The notes beneath the pieces were generated by a model. It did no database searches. It was not told the DNA's origin and worked only from the letters and a program-made list of their open reading frames with translations. Positions 1-9,931 of a stretch of 64,000 nucleotides of DNA are shown here, piece by piece (the stretch's first letter is position 1; each line of letters begins with the position of its first letter). This DNA comes from Poseidonocella sp. HB161398 (GTDB lineage: Bacteria > Pseudomonadota > Alphaproteobacteria > Rhodobacterales > Rhodobacteraceae): assembly GCF_005870025.1 (NCBI RefSeq), contig NZ_VATA01000028.1, positions 23,281 to 87,280 of the forward strand, written 5' to 3'. The position numbers and the translations under genes were made by a program.

Positions 1-206
1 GCCATTGCCTCTGCTTCCTTCTTGGTCTCGAGGTTATCGGCCTCGAGCTGGGCCTTGCGGGCCTCGAAGGATTTGATGTTGGCGTCCGAGGCGCGCAGCG
101 CCTTGCCGGTCGGCAGCAGGAAATTGCGGGCGTAACCGTCCTTGACGGAGACGACCTCGCCCATCTGGCCGAGTTTGGCGACGCGCTGGAGAAGGATCAC
201 TTCCAT
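1..206 (-). CDS. rplI: 50S ribosomal protein L9, N-terminal part (runs off the window)
   Basis: The reading frame begins [19 protein letters not shown] and continues with the typical L9 N-terminal domain ([13 protein letters not shown], then a charged helix). L9 binds 23S rRNA and helps to maintain translational fidelity. Only about the first 68 residues are present; the C-terminal domain lies beyond the left edge. The ATG is at 204-206, with a purine-rich AGGAGCGATTCCC leader just upstream on the minus strand. It is the last gene of the minus-strand group rpsF-rpsR-rplI, which is a conserved ribosomal protein operon order. Confidence 0.95.
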   Translation of the reverse strand, partial: MEVILLQRVAKLGQMGEVVSVKDGYARNFLLPTGKALRASDANIKSFEARKAQLEADNLETKKEAEAM

Positions 207-218
207 GGGAATCGCTCC

Positions 219-446
219 TTACTTCACGGCGTAGGGCAGCAGGGCGAGGAAGCGGGCGCGCTTGATGGCACGGGCCAGCTCGCGCTGCTTCTTCGCCGAG
301 ACGGCGGTGATGCGGGACGGCACGATCTTGCCGCGCTCGGAGATGTAGCGCTGCAGGAGACGGGTGTCCTTGTAGTCGATCTTCGGCGCGTTGTCGCCGG
401 AGAACGGGCAGACCTTGCGGCGGCGGAAAAACGGTTTGGTTGCCAT
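219..446 (-). CDS. rpsR: 30S ribosomal protein S18
   Basis: A complete 75-residue protein with the S18 hallmarks: basic N-terminus ([10 protein letters not shown]), [19 protein letters not shown] and a C-terminal [10 protein letters not shown] block. S18 pairs with S6 on the 30S platform. A GGAGAG-type ribosome binding site lies just upstream of the ATG at 444-446. It sits 12 bases downstream of rpsF and 12 bases upstream of rplI, so the three are almost certainly cotranscribed. Confidence 0.97.
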   Translation of the reverse strand: MATKPFFRRRKVCPFSGDNAPKIDYKDTRLLQRYISERGKIVPSRITAVSAKKQRELARAIKRARFLALLPYAVK

Positions 447-458
447 GTCAGTCTCTCC

Positions 459-821
459 TTACCGGTCGCGATCGCGGCCGCGGCGGCCATCGCGCTCGTC
501 GCGCTTCTGCATCTGGACGGAGGGGCCTTCTTCGTGGCCTTCGACCTTGATGGTCATGACGCGCATGACGTCGTCATGCAGGCGCATCAGGCGTTCCATC
601 TCCTGCACGGCCGGCGCCGGGGCGTCGGTCTTCAGGAAGGCGTAGTGGCCCTTGCGGTTCTTGTTGATCTTGTAGGCCATCGTCTTGACGCCCCAGTACT
701 CGGACTCGACGACTTTGCCGCCATTGTCCGACAGGACGGTGGAGAAGTGCTCCACGAGACCTTCGGCCTGCGCGTTGGACAGGTCCTGCCGCGCAATGAA
801 GACATGCTCATAGAAGGGCAT
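459..821 (-). CDS. rpsF: 30S ribosomal protein S6
   Basis: 120 residues starting [18 protein letters not shown], followed by the S6 core ([29 protein letters not shown]) and an Arg/Asp-rich tail ([14 protein letters not shown]). S6 forms a heterodimer with S18 on the 30S subunit. The frame stays open upstream to about 1172, but residues before this ATG are low-complexity and unlike S6. The ATG at 819-821 has a GGAGC ribosome binding site and gives the normal family length. It is the first gene of rpsF-rpsR-rplI. Confidence 0.96.
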   Translation of the reverse strand: MPFYEHVFIARQDLSNAQAEGLVEHFSTVLSDNGGKVVESEYWGVKTMAYKINKNRKGHYAFLKTDAPAPAVQEMERLMRLHDDVMRVMTIKVEGHEEGPSVQMQKRDERDGRRGRDRDR

Positions 822-1104
822 GCGGGCTCCAGTTCTGTTCAGGCGCGTTTCATAGGAGCAGGTTCCGTCCTCCGCCCCGCTCCGCGAGAGGCCGCGCCGT
901 TCATGTGACTTTGCGAAGGATGCGCCTTCATACACATTCCGCGCGGCTTGGCAAGGGCGGGGCGCGGTCCGGGCGCGGGGGCAATGCACAGATCGTCGCG
1001 GTTCTGTTCGCCGGCGCACAGAACCCGTGAGCAAAGCGGCAATGGACTTGCACGGCATGCCAGACGACATTCCGGGCAGCAACCCAATCTTCCGGAGACG
1101 TTCC

Positions 1105-1680
1105 ATGAAAAAGTTCCTGCTTGCCACCGCCATGACCGCCTTTGCCGCGACCGGCGCCCTGGCCGCCGACACCTACACCGTCGACACCACCCACGCCCAG
1201 ATCATCTACCATTACAACCACCTGGGCTTCTCCACGACCTACGGCATGTTCTCGGGCATCACCGGCGACATCCAGTTCGACGAAGCCGATCCGGCCGCCT
1301 CCTCGGTCTCGGTCACCTTCCCGATCACCTCGCTCTTCACCGGCGACGACGAGCGCACCGCGCATTTCAAGACCGATGACTTCTTCGGCGCCGAGGCAAA
1401 CCCCGAAGGCAGCTTCACCTCGACCTCGATCGAAGTGACCGGCGAGAACACCGCCGAGATCACCGGCGACCTGACCATCAACGGCATCACCAAGCCGGTC
1501 ACGCTGGACACCACCATGACCCAGAAGGGCGACCACCCGATGGCCGGCAAGCCCTGGATCGGCTTCAACGCCACCACCACCATCACCCGCACGGATTTCG
1601 ACATGGGCATGTACGCCCCCTATGTCTCCGACGAGGTCGAGGTCTTCATCTCGATCGAGGCGATGCAGGCCGACAGCTGA
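1105..1680 (+). CDS. yceI: YceI-family periplasmic lipid-binding protein
   Basis: 191 residues with a clear Sec signal peptide ([20 protein letters not shown], cleavage after ALA). The mature part carries the YceI beta-barrel pattern: [20 protein letters not shown], the [24 protein letters not shown] stretch, and [15 protein letters not shown]. The family binds polyisoprenoids or other amphiphiles in the periplasm; the ligand here is unknown. The ATG at 1105 has a GGAGA ribosome binding site at 1093-1097. The frame is open further upstream, but that would bury the signal peptide. It is transcribed divergently from rpsF across a region of about 280 bases that must hold both promoters. Confidence 0.92.
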   Translation: MKKFLLATAMTAFAATGALAADTYTVDTTHAQIIYHYNHLGFSTTYGMFSGITGDIQFDEADPAASSVSVTFPITSLFTGDDERTAHFKTDDFFGAEANPEGSFTSTSIEVTGENTAEITGDLTINGITKPVTLDTTMTQKGDHPMAGKPWIGFNATTTITRTDFDMGMYAPYVSDEVEVFISIEAMQADS

Positions 1681-1700
1681 TCGCAGCCGCAATTCCTGCC

Positions 1701-1736
1701 GGAAAGGGCCGTCCGCCGCCGCGGGCGGCCCTTTCC
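1701..1736 (+). terminator. Hairpin terminator after the YceI gene
   Basis: Inverted repeat GGAAAGGGCCGTCCGC / GCGGGCGGCCCTTTCC with a four-base loop, 20 bases after the YceI stop. There is no long T tract, so termination efficiency is uncertain, but position and stem strength fit an intrinsic terminator. Confidence 0.7.
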
Positions 1737-1830
1737 GCGTTCCGGGCTGTGCCCTTTTGCCCGCCCCCCGGAAGCGCCTCGGCCCGCTAGAACGGGAGGG
1801 AGGGACGCATCGGAGCAGGGAGGCGCGAGG

Positions 1831-3240
1831 ATGACCGAGACGGCAGCGGCCGTGCTGGCCTGGGACAGCGGCAGCGGCGAGGCGGCCGAGCGGCACAATG
1901 CCGAGGCGCTGCGCGCGCTCGACCGGATGATCAAGGCCGGGGCGCGGCGCGAGGTGCTGGCGGCGCTGGCGGCCTGGCCCGCGGCCGACATGCTGGCCGC
2001 GATGATCCGGCTGCGCTCGAAGCGCGCGCAGAGGCTGCTGCTGTGGCTGCCCGAGGAGACCAGCCTGGCCATCCTGGCCGAGCTAGACCCGCGGCTGCAG
2101 GCGGTGCTGGTCGCGCCGGAGACCCGGGCGCGCTTCGCCAAGCTGATCCGCAAGTTCCGCCCCGAGGCCGCGCTGCGTCTGCTGCGCGAGCTGCCGCCCG
2201 GCATGGCCGCCGGGCTGCTGGCGGAGCGGCCGGATGCGGAGGCGCTGCGCGCCGATCTGGCCTATCACTGGGACAGCGCCGCGGCGCATCTGCAATTCGG
2301 CAGCCTCTCGGTGCCGCAGGGCTGGACCATCGGAGCGCTGGTCGAGGACATCCGCCGCCGCTCGGGCGAGATCGAGCGGATCGAGGGCGTCCATGTGGTC
2401 GATGCCGAACGGCGGCTGGTCGGCTACCTGCGCATCCGCGACCTGCTGCTGCATGCGCCCGGGACGGTGATTTCCGAGGTGATGCGCCGCGATCCGCCGC
2501 AGGTCTCGGCCGCGACCGACCAGGAGGAGGTGCTGGCGCTGGCGCAGAAGCGCCATGGCCGGGCGCTGGCAGTGGTCGATGCCGAAGGGCGGCTGCTCGG
2601 CGCGATCAGCCGCCGCGGACTGGAGGAGATCGCCCGCGAGGAGGCCGAGGAGGACATGTTCCTGATGGCCGGGCTCTCGCCCGAGTCCTCGGGCGCCGAC
2701 CGGCTGCCGCAGATCGTCCGGCGGCGGCTGCCCTGGCTGGTGGCGGGGCTGCTCGGCGCGACGCTGACCGCGACGGTGATCGGCAGCTACGAGGCGACGC
2801 TGACCGAGGCGGCGATCCTGGCGAGCTTCATCCCGGTGGTCTGCGCGACGGCGGGCAATGCCAGCATGCAGGCCTCGACCGTGTCGATCCAGTCGCTCTC
2901 GGGCGGGGCGTCCTGGCGCGGCGACCTGCCGGCGCGGCTGGGCCGCGAGATCGGGGCGGCGGCGTTCAACGGCGCGGCGATGGGGCTGGCGATTGCCGGG
3001 CTGATCCTCTGCGTCTCGCTGCTCGGCGGGATCGACCGGCCGGGGATGCTGGCGGCGACGGTCGGGCTGGCGGAGTTCCTGGTGATCGTCATGGCCGGCA
3101 CGATGGGCACGGTGGTGCCGCTGGCGCTGCATGCGCTGAAGATGGATCCGGCGGTGGCGACGGGGATATTCATCCTCACCGCCAATGACGTCTTCGGCGT
3201 GCTGGTGCTGTTCCTGATCGCGACGCAGCTTTACCTCTAG
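1831..3240 (+). CDS. mgtE: Magnesium transporter MgtE
   Basis: 469 residues in the MgtE order: an N-terminal helical superhelical domain (about 25-130), a CBS-domain pair (about 140-255, with VDAERRLVGYLRIRDLLL and the second repeat VDAEGRLLGAISRRGL), and five membrane segments from about residue 290. The Mg-binding aspartate region is kept near the end (ILTANDVFGVLVLFL). MgtE is a Mg2+-gated channel in the inner membrane whose cytosolic domains sense Mg2+. The ATG at 1831 follows a GGAGG-rich leader. Its stop overlaps the stop of the convergent minus-strand gene by four bases. Confidence 0.93.
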   Translation: MTETAAAVLAWDSGSGEAAERHNAEALRALDRMIKAGARREVLAALAAWPAADMLAAMIRLRSKRAQRLLLWLPEETSLAILAELDPRLQAVLVAPETRARFAKLIRKFRPEAALRLLRELPPGMAAGLLAERPDAEALRADLAYHWDSAAAHLQFGSLSVPQGWTIGALVEDIRRRSGEIERIEGVHVVDAERRLVGYLRIRDLLLHAPGTVISEVMRRDPPQVSAATDQEEVLALAQKRHGRALAVVDAEGRLLGAISRRGLEEIAREEAEEDMFLMAGLSPESSGADRLPQIVRRRLPWLVAGLLGATLTATVIGSYEATLTEAAILASFIPVVCATAGNASMQASTVSIQSLSGGASWRGDLPARLGREIGAAAFNGAAMGLAIAGLILCVSLLGGIDRPGMLAATVGLAEFLVIVMAGTMGTVVPLALHALKMDPAVATGIFILTANDVFGVLVLFLIATQLYL

Positions 3241-3623
3241 CCGGGCGGGTCCTGCGGCCGGGCGAGCCCGTCGAGCAGGGCGGAGAGATCCTCGACCGTC
3301 TCGGCGACCACGTGGGTCACCCCGGCCTCGCGCTGGATCCGCCCGGTGACGCGCAGCAGCCGCCCGGCGATCACCGCGCGGCGGAAGCGCTCGTAGATGC
3401 TGCGCCAGATGATGACATTCACGACGCCGGTCTCGTCCTCGAGGGTGACGAAGATCACCCCCTTGGCGGTGCCCGGGCGCTGCCGCACCAGCACCAGCCC
3501 GGCGACGGTGGCGCGGGCGCCCTGCGGCGGGCGGTCGAGCCAGCAGGCGGGCAGCGCGGCGGGCGGGCGCGGCCAGGGCGCGGCGGCATCGGCTGGCGGG
3601 GCGGGCGGCGAGTCGGGGGCCAT
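3237..3623 (-). CDS. Orphan C-terminal OB-fold piece of error-prone polymerase DnaE2
   Basis: 128 residues. From about residue 37 onward it matches the C-terminal OB-fold region of DnaE2/ImuC: ATVAGLVLVRQRPGTAKGVI, then FVTLEDETGVVNVIIW, and the end HVVAETVEDLSALLDGLA. Full DnaE2 is around 1,000-1,100 residues; the PHP, polymerase, finger and HhH domains are all absent and no imuA or imuB is nearby. The first 36 residues are Pro/Ala-rich and do not resemble DnaE2. The ATG at 3621-3623 lies two bases after a LexA operator and has no ribosome binding site. It is best read as the scar of a deleted imuA-imuB-dnaE2 cassette, or as a small SOS-induced OB-fold protein that may still be made. Product class is secure; whether it functions is unknown. 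Confidence 0.75.
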   Translation of the reverse strand: MAPDSPPAPPADAAAPWPRPPAALPACWLDRPPQGARATVAGLVLVRQRPGTAKGVIFVTLEDETGVVNVIIWRSIYERFRRAVIAGRLLRVTGRIQREAGVTHVVAETVEDLSALLDGLARPQDPPG

Positions 3624-3625
3624 GA

Positions 3626-4060
<435 letters not shown>

Positions 4061-4271
4061 TCCCCGGGGAGGCGCCGCGACAGCCGTGGCGCCCGTGGCG
4101 GCGCCCGGCCCGCGGCGCTGCCCGTCCGCGCGCCCGAGGGCCGCGGAGAGCGGCGGCGGGGCGCCTGACCCCATCGTGACCGGTGCCGGGCTGTTGGCCG
4201 GGCGCCATCCGGTGTAGGGTGGCGCCGCCCGCGCCCCGCTTTCCTTCCGCCGGGCCCAGACGGAGACTGCG

Positions 4272-4685
4272 ATGACGCGACGGATGCATGCGATGGCAGC
4301 GGCCGCTGCCGCCCTGGTGCTGGCCGGGGAGGCTGTCCTGGCCGGGCAGCCGATGTCGGGCGACGAGTTCGGCGCCTATGTCGACGGCCACACCGTCACC
4401 TATGCCCATGACGGCCGGGTCTACGGCATGGAGCAGTACCTGCCCGGCCGCAAGGTGATCTGGCGGCAGATCGGCGGCGAGTGCGAAGAGGGCACCTGGT
4501 ACGAGGCCGGCGGGCAGATCTGCTTCGACTACGGCGACGGGATCCCGCTGCAATGCTGGCAATTCGTCAACGAGGGCGGGCGGCTCGGCGCGAGGGCGGA
4601 CAGCGATCCGCAGGGGACCTGGCTCTACGAGGTACAGCGCTCCTCCGAGCCGATGCAGTGCCCGGCGCCCTATCTGGGCGCCTGA
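4272..4685 (+). CDS. Small secreted protein of unknown function
   Basis: 137 residues with an Ala-rich signal peptide (about residues 1-24, ending VLAGQ). The mature part has an alternating beta-type pattern and four cysteines (GGECEEGTWY, GQICFDYG, PLQCWQF, EPMQCPAP) which could form two disulfides in the periplasm. The layout (TVTYAHDGRVYGMEQYLPGR, W-Q-F, tail ending in a Cys-Pro motif) resembles a conserved hypothetical family of Rhodobacterales from memory, but no function is known to me. The ATG at 4272 is preceded by ACGGAGACTGCG. It stands alone between the ferredoxin gene and IS debris. Confidence 0.75.
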   Translation: MTRRMHAMAAAAAALVLAGEAVLAGQPMSGDEFGAYVDGHTVTYAHDGRVYGMEQYLPGRKVIWRQIGGECEEGTWYEAGGQICFDYGDGIPLQCWQFVNEGGRLGARADSDPQGTWLYEVQRSSEPMQCPAPYLGA

Positions 4686-4849
4686 GACGCGCGCGGGGCG
4701 GCAGTGTTTCCGGCCCGGACCGGGCTGTGCGGTCCGGGGGTCTCCGGAGCCTCGGCCATATTGGCGGGAAGCGCCGCCAGATGCGGAGAGGGGGCGCTAT
4801 CTGCGATCCCAGGGCAGCCCGGCACGGTCCAGTCGCAGCCCGTCGCCGC

Positions 4850-6085
4850 CGCTTCAGCTCTAGGACGCATCTTCAGCTTCGGGACGCATCGCTCGATCAG
4901 GCTGCGCCAGCGGTGGAACTCCGGTTGGCACCGCTCCTTGCGGTTCCGGCCCATCGGGATGAGCGCGGCGAAGCGGAGTTCCTCAAGTTCTTCCAGCGCA
5001 TTGTCGGCATTCTAGCCTGTCCTGGGCAGGACAACCTGGGCAGGGCAAATGTGGGCTCTGGCAAGTCCTTTGCCATGACGGAGGCGAAGACGGCGGCGAA
5101 CCCTCTGAAGCCCGCCGCCTCGCGCCGCACCGGCTTGGGGGCCGGAATGGCGCAGCCGGACTCTCGATCCTTCAGGTCCGCATGGGCGCTGCCTGTTCCA
5201 CGGCCCGCATGCGCCGTGATCTGCGCCGAGCGCTCCTGCAATGGCATCCCCCTGTCCGGAGGCGCGGCCGGTGTCCTGCGCCTCGCGTGTCCCCTGTTCG
5301 ACGCCGCCGCCACGCCACCGTGATCCTCGAAGGGCGGTGGCCTGCCGCGCGGATGCCTGGGCGTCCTGGGCGCCATCGCCAGCGGCGCTTCATCAGGTGG
5401 CGCCTCGGCCGTGAACTCGCGTCAGGGGCGGTCGCGCAGAGTTGCCTGCGCCTGCCCTTGGCACGCGGCAGCCCTTCGACGGCATCGAGCTGCTGCACGA
5501 TCAGCGCATCCTTGCGGGCAAGGGCCCGGATCGCGGGGGCCTCCATGCGGACCGTCTCGGCCTTGGCCAATCCCGCCTTCCGGCCCTGCCGGGCGACCCG
5601 CGCGGAGACCGTCCGGAGCGTTTCTCCGCAGGGGCGCTGCCGGGGGCGCGCGACGAGGGCTCCGGCAGTCCCTCGTGCAGCGCGCGGCGCAGCGGATCGG
5701 CAGGTCCACCTGCGCTTCCCTCCCGAGCCACCGGCGCCGGACGATTCCGGTGCGGAAGCCCGCCAGCGTCAGGGGGATCGCAGCGCCGGGGGCCATGCCC
5801 GGGCGGCCCTTGTGAGGAATGCGGGGGGGACCGACGAGTGACCGCATCAACCCGCAGGAGCAGGTGGGCGGGCGGGATCAGGCTGCGCAGCGATCCGGTG
5901 CCGGACAGGGCGGGCCGCCCCTGCGGCTCGTGTGCCGGCATCGCCTTCGCCTCGTCAGCACGGGACCGGTGAACCTGCCCGAAGCGGCTTTTCCAGCAGC
6001 GCCAGGACCCTGGCCGGGCGAATTCTGCGGGCATGTCACGCCAGGATGCGCCGGACCGTGCGATCCTGGGCAACATGTTCCGAAC
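4850..6085 (-). mobile_element. Decayed IS5-family transposase region
   Basis: Minus-strand frames hold broken transposase pieces. Near 5980-6050 is IARSGASWRDMPAEF, matching the N-terminal IS5-type motif (TGxPWRDLPxEF). Near 4865-5015 the frame reads NALEELEELRFAALIP followed by NRKERCQPEFHRWRSLIERC and PKLK, matching the C-terminal segment (IP..NRK....YR.RN.IER.F..LK). The middle (about 5020-5970) is in several frames with stops and is not recognisable. There is no intact frame and no clear terminal repeat. The outer limits are approximate. The stretch 4686-4850 before it, and 6086-6372 after it, hold nothing I can identify. Confidence 0.55.
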
Positions 6086-6372
6086 AAGGTGATGACTGGC
6101 TGGCTCGCGGCTGCAAGGGCTGCGGATTGCGGCGATGACATGCTCGGAGGGCCGTCATTCCGCGTCGCACGTCAAATTGCGTGCCGGGACCGCCTCTGCC
6201 GCGATGGTGATCCCGAGACACGGAAGTGCCCAGGCGTGATTTGCCCTTGCCAGCGGCCTGGCCGGGCATTTCCGCGTGCTGCGGGCGGTCGCCCTGAAGG
6301 AGGGGCGGGCCTCTGGCTGTTTGCTCAGGGATATCTCGGTGGACCACCCGTGACACGCGGGCCAGCCCCGAG

Positions 6373-6572
6373 TTTGCCGCGGCGCGGCGCGGGGCGGGCG
6401 GAGCAGAGCCGCGCGCGATGGGACCGGAGGGACAACAGCCGGTTGGTGTCGCGAGGAACAGGCCGTCGGGCCTTTTTTGCCGCGGCGCGGGGCGGGCGGA
6501 GCCGAGCCGCGCGCGATGAGACCGGAGGGACAACAGCCGGCCGGTGCCGCGAGGAGCGGACCATCGGGCCTT
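6373..6572. repeat. Two tandem copies of a ~100-bp GC-rich unit
   Basis: Copy 1 (about 6373-6475) and copy 2 (about 6476-6572) both start TTTGCCGCGGCGCGG, share CGCGCGATG, ACCGGAGGGACAACAGCCGG and GTCGCGAGGA-like blocks, and end CGGGCCTT. They differ by scattered substitutions and a 5-base indel near the start. No coding function is evident. It lies between the IS debris and the 3' end of xseA; 6573-6652 holds nothing recognisable. Confidence 0.8.
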
Positions 6573-6652
6573 GGCGGGCCGTTCGTCGACAGCTCCGCGC
6601 CTGTCCGGGACGCCGCGCCGGTCTCTGCGCGCTGCCGCTATGCGGCCGCGGC

Positions 6653-8215
6653 CTAGTCGGGGCCGGCGGTGGCGGCGCGGCGGCCGTCGGAGAATTCCAG
6701 CTCCAGCGCTTCGCCCGGCTTGGCCGTTGCGCGGCTGGTGACGAGCGCGCCCGATCCGTCGCGGACCAGAACGAAACCGCGGGCCAGGACCGCGCCGTGG
6801 TCGTAGCTCTGACGGATGCGCTCCAGCGCGGTCAGGCGGGCGGAGAGCTCGCGCAGCCGCGCCTCCTGCGCCTTGGGCAGGCGCGGGGCGAGGCGGGAGA
6901 GATCGGCGGCGCCCTGCGACAGGCTGCGGCGCAGCGGCACGGCGCTGAGCCGGAGCGTGCCGAGCCGCTCGCGGCGGCGGCGCAGCGCGGCCGTTCCGGC
7001 GCCCGGCAGCCGCGAGGAGACCGCGTCGAGGCGCGAGCGCTCGCGCTGGGCATTGGTCGAGAGGCTGCGCTCCAGCCGCCGCGAGAGATCGTCGAGCCGG
7101 GTGCGGTCATGGCGCAGCCTGTCGCCGAGGCGGCGGGGCGAGAGCTCGGCCGAGAGCTCCACGAGGCGCGAGCGGCGTGCCTGGGCCAGATCCCGCAGCG
7201 CCCGCGGCAGCCGGTCGGAGGCCAGGTCGAGCCGCTGCCGCGCGGTTTCGGCCAGCGCCTCGGGACGGGGCAGGGCACGGGCGAGGTCGCGCAGCCGCTG
7301 GCGGCGCAGGAGCACACTCTGCCCGCCGGCGCGTGCGAGCCGCGCGCCCTGGTTGTCGAGCCAGGCCATCAGCTCCAGCCGCACCGGCACCGCCATCTCG
7401 GCCGCGGCCGTGGGCGTCGGCGCGCGCCGGTCGGAGGCGAAGTCGATCAGCGTCGTGTCGGTCTCGTGCCCGACGGCCGAGATCAGCGGGATCTGCGACT
7501 CGGCGGCCGCGCGGACGACGATCTCCTCGTTGAAGCCCCAGAGATCCTCGACCGACCCGCCGCCGCGGGCGACGATCAACACGTCCGGACGCGGCAGCGC
7601 GCCGCCCGGGGTGAGCCGGTTGAAGCCCTTGATCGCGTTCTCGACCTCGATGGCGCAGCGCTGGCCCTGCACGGCGACCGGCCAGACCAGCACCTTGCGC
7701 GGGAAGCGGTCGCGCAGCCGGTGGAGGATGTCCCGGATCACCGCGCCCGAGGGCGAGGTGACGACGCCGATGATCTCGGGCAGGTAGGGCAGGGGCCGCT
7801 TGCGCTCGGGACGGAAGAGCCCCTCGGCCTCGAGCTTGGCCTTGCGCTTCTCCAGCATCGCCATCAGCGCGCCGGCGCCTGCGGGGACCATGTCCTCGAT
7901 CACCATCTGGTACTTGGACTGGCCCGGGAAAGTGGTCAGCCGCCCGGTGGCGACGACTTCCATCCCCTCTTCGGGCTGCATTGGCAGCCGCGCCGCCTGG
8001 CCCTTCCAGATCACCCCGGCCAGGACCGAGCGGTCGTCCTTCAGGTCGAGATAGATGTGGCCCGAGCGCGGCCGCGAGATGCGCCCCAGCTCGCCGCGCA
8101 CGCGCACATGGGAGAAATTCCCCTCCACCGTGCGCTTCACGGCGCCCGAGATCTCGGACACGGTGAATTCGGGGGCGTTGCCGCCCGGCTGGGGATCGTC
8201 TTCGAACAGGTCCAT
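6653..8215 (-). CDS. xseA: Exodeoxyribonuclease VII large subunit
   Basis: 520 residues beginning MDLFEDDPQPGGNAPEFTVS. It has an N-terminal OB-fold (GNFSHVRVRGELGRIS, SGHIYLDLKDD), the catalytic core (YLPEIIGVVTSPSGAVIRDI, VLIVARGGGSVEDLWGFNEE, AVGHETDTTLIDFASDRRAP) and a long Arg-rich coiled-coil C-terminus (about 300-470) that binds XseB. The enzyme degrades single-stranded DNA in both directions. The frame is open far upstream through purD on the other strand, which is a GC-content artefact. The ATG at 8213-8215 gives the normal N-terminus. xseB is not in the window. Confidence 0.95.
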   Translation of the reverse strand: MDLFEDDPQPGGNAPEFTVSEISGAVKRTVEGNFSHVRVRGELGRISRPRSGHIYLDLKDDRSVLAGVIWKGQAARLPMQPEEGMEVVATGRLTTFPGQSKYQMVIEDMVPAGAGALMAMLEKRKAKLEAEGLFRPERKRPLPYLPEIIGVVTSPSGAVIRDILHRLRDRFPRKVLVWPVAVQGQRCAIEVENAIKGFNRLTPGGALPRPDVLIVARGGGSVEDLWGFNEEIVVRAAAESQIPLISAVGHETDTTLIDFASDRRAPTPTAAAEMAVPVRLELMAWLDNQGARLARAGGQSVLLRRQRLRDLARALPRPEALAETARQRLDLASDRLPRALRDLAQARRSRLVELSAELSPRRLGDRLRHDRTRLDDLSRRLERSLSTNAQRERSRLDAVSSRLPGAGTAALRRRRERLGTLRLSAVPLRRSLSQGAADLSRLAPRLPKAQEARLRELSARLTALERIRQSYDHGAVLARGFVLVRDGSGALVTSRATAKPGEALELEFSDGRRAATAGPD

Positions 8216-8271
8216 GGTCGTCTCCGCTGCGCGGCGCGACCCTAGCCGAGCGGCGCGCGGAGGAAAAGCCG

Positions 8272-8523
8272 TCAGGCGGGCTCGAGCGCGCGGCGAAGCG
8301 CCTGGGCCTCGTGGCAGGCGGGGCAGCAGTCGGGGCAGGCCGCCACTGCGCCGCGGAGCGTGCGGGCCTCGGCCATGGCATCGGCGGGCCGGTCGAAGCG
8401 GCCGACCAGCTCGGCCGGGCCGTCGAGCGCGCGGCCATGGCAGCGGTCGCCATGCAGCACCCAGGCAGTGCCGCCCGAGGCGGGCGGGACGAGGAAGTAG
8501 GTTGCGGGGCGAAGGTCGGACAT
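8272..8523 (-). CDS. Small cysteine-containing protein of unknown function
   Basis: 83 residues: TYFLVPPASGGTAWVLHGD, then a central GRFDRPADAMAEARTLRG stretch and a cysteine cluster ACPDCCPAC, which could bind a metal. A strong AAGGAGAG ribosome binding site precedes the ATG at 8521-8523, arguing that it is real. It lies upstream of xseA in the same direction (56-base gap) and divergent from purD, so it may be cotranscribed with xseA. I do not recognise a family. Confidence 0.65.
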   Translation of the reverse strand: MSDLRPATYFLVPPASGGTAWVLHGDRCHGRALDGPAELVGRFDRPADAMAEARTLRGAVAACPDCCPACHEAQALRRALEPA

Positions 8524-8659
8524 GGGTCTCTCCTTTCAGCATCTCCTGCGGGGAAAACCCGCGACCCCGGCGCAAGGTTCCCCGGCGCGGGCGGGCATGG
8601 CGCTTGCCTCTGCGGCGGGTCTTGCCTAGGAGGCGGTGCGGAAACCCAGCGGAGGCGGC

Positions 8660-9922
8660 ATGAACATTCTCATTCTCGGTGGCGGCGGGCGCGAGCATGC
8701 GCTGGCCTGGGCGGTCAAGCAGAACCCGAAATGCGACCGGCTGATCGTGGCACCGGGCAATGCCGGGATCGCGGCAATCGCGGAATGCGCGGCGCTCGAC
8801 GTCAATGACGGCGGCGCGGTGGTCGAATTCGCCCAGGAGAACTCCATCGACCTGGTGATCGTCGGCCCCGAGGCGCCCCTGGTCGCGGGCGTCACCGACC
8901 GCCTGCGCGAGGCGGGCGTGCGCTGCTTCGGCCCGAGCCAGGCGGCGGCCGAGCTGGAAGCCTCGAAATCCTTCACCAAGGCGGTCTGCGACGCCTGCAA
9001 TGCGCCGACCGCGGCCTATGCCCGCTTCGAGTCCGCCGCCCCCGCGCTCGACTACGTCAGGGCGCAGGGCGCGCCGATCGTCATCAAGGCCGACGGGCTG
9101 GCCGCGGGCAAGGGCGTGATCGTGGCGATGGAGCTGCAGGACGCACTCGACGCGGTCGAGGACATCTTCGGCGGCGCCTTCGGATCCGCGGGCGCGGCGG
9201 TGGTGATCGAGGAGTTCATGACCGGCGAGGAGGCCTCCTTCTTCATCCTCTGCGACGGCGAGACCGCGCTGCCGATCGGCACGGCGCAGGACCACAAGCG
9301 GGTGGGCGAGGGCGATACCGGCCCCAATACCGGCGGCATGGGCGCCTATTCCCCGGCGCCGGTCCTGTCGGCGGAGATCCAGGCGCAGGCGATGGCGGAG
9401 ATCGTCCTGCCGACGCTGAAGGAGATGGCGCGCCGCGGCACGCCCTATGTGGGCGTGCTCTATGCCGGTCTGATGATCGAGGACGGCCGCGCGCGTCTGG
9501 TGGAGTACAATGCCCGCTTCGGCGATCCCGAATGCCAGGCGCTGATGCTGCGGCTCGGCGGCCAGGCGCTGGATCTGATCGAGGCCTGCACCGACGGGCG
9601 GCTGGCCGGGATGCAGGTCAACTGGGCCGACGACCACACGATGACGGTGGTGATGGCCTCTGCGGGCTATCCGGGCAGCTACGCGAAGGGCACCGAGATC
9701 CGCGGGCTCGACGCGCTGGAGGAAGACGGCAACCAGGTGATGTTCCATGCCGGGACCGCGCTGAAGGACGGCCATGTCGTCGCCACCGGCGGCCGGGTGC
9801 TGAACGCCACCGCCCGCGGCGCGACGCTCGCCGAGGCCCGCGACCGCGCCTATGCGCTGATCGACGCGCTCGACTGGCCCGAGGGCTTCTGCCGCCGCGA
9901 TATCGGCCACCGGGCGCTGTGA
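8660..9922 (+). CDS. purD: Phosphoribosylamine-glycine ligase
   Basis: 420 residues with the GAR synthetase order: MNILILGGGGREHALAW (N domain), IVGPEAPLVAGVTDRL, ATP-grasp domain (PIVIKADGLAAGKGVIVA; DHKRVGEGDTGPNTGGMGAY) and Mg-ligand region (YNARFGDPECQ). It performs the second step of de novo purine synthesis in the cytosol: phosphoribosylamine plus glycine plus ATP to GAR. The ATG at 8660 has GGAGG nine bases upstream; an in-frame start at 8636 would add eight unneeded residues. Divergent from the xseA side. Confidence 0.96.
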   Translation: MNILILGGGGREHALAWAVKQNPKCDRLIVAPGNAGIAAIAECAALDVNDGGAVVEFAQENSIDLVIVGPEAPLVAGVTDRLREAGVRCFGPSQAAAELEASKSFTKAVCDACNAPTAAYARFESAAPALDYVRAQGAPIVIKADGLAAGKGVIVAMELQDALDAVEDIFGGAFGSAGAAVVIEEFMTGEEASFFILCDGETALPIGTAQDHKRVGEGDTGPNTGGMGAYSPAPVLSAEIQAQAMAEIVLPTLKEMARRGTPYVGVLYAGLMIEDGRARLVEYNARFGDPECQALMLRLGGQALDLIEACTDGRLAGMQVNWADDHTMTVVMASAGYPGSYAKGTEIRGLDALEEDGNQVMFHAGTALKDGHVVATGGRVLNATARGATLAEARDRAYALIDALDWPEGFCRRDIGHRAL

Positions 9923-9931
9923 TGCGGCCGC

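Noticed and set aside
5819..8245. An 808-codon open frame on the plus strand
   Set aside because: Mostly antisense to xseA; Arg/Ala/Gly/Gln-rich composition without domains is the usual shadow in GC-rich DNA.
6653..9910. A 1,085-codon minus-strand frame joining purD antisense to xseA
   Set aside because: Only the last 520 codons are XseA; the rest is antisense to purD and has no family features, so it is not a fusion protein.
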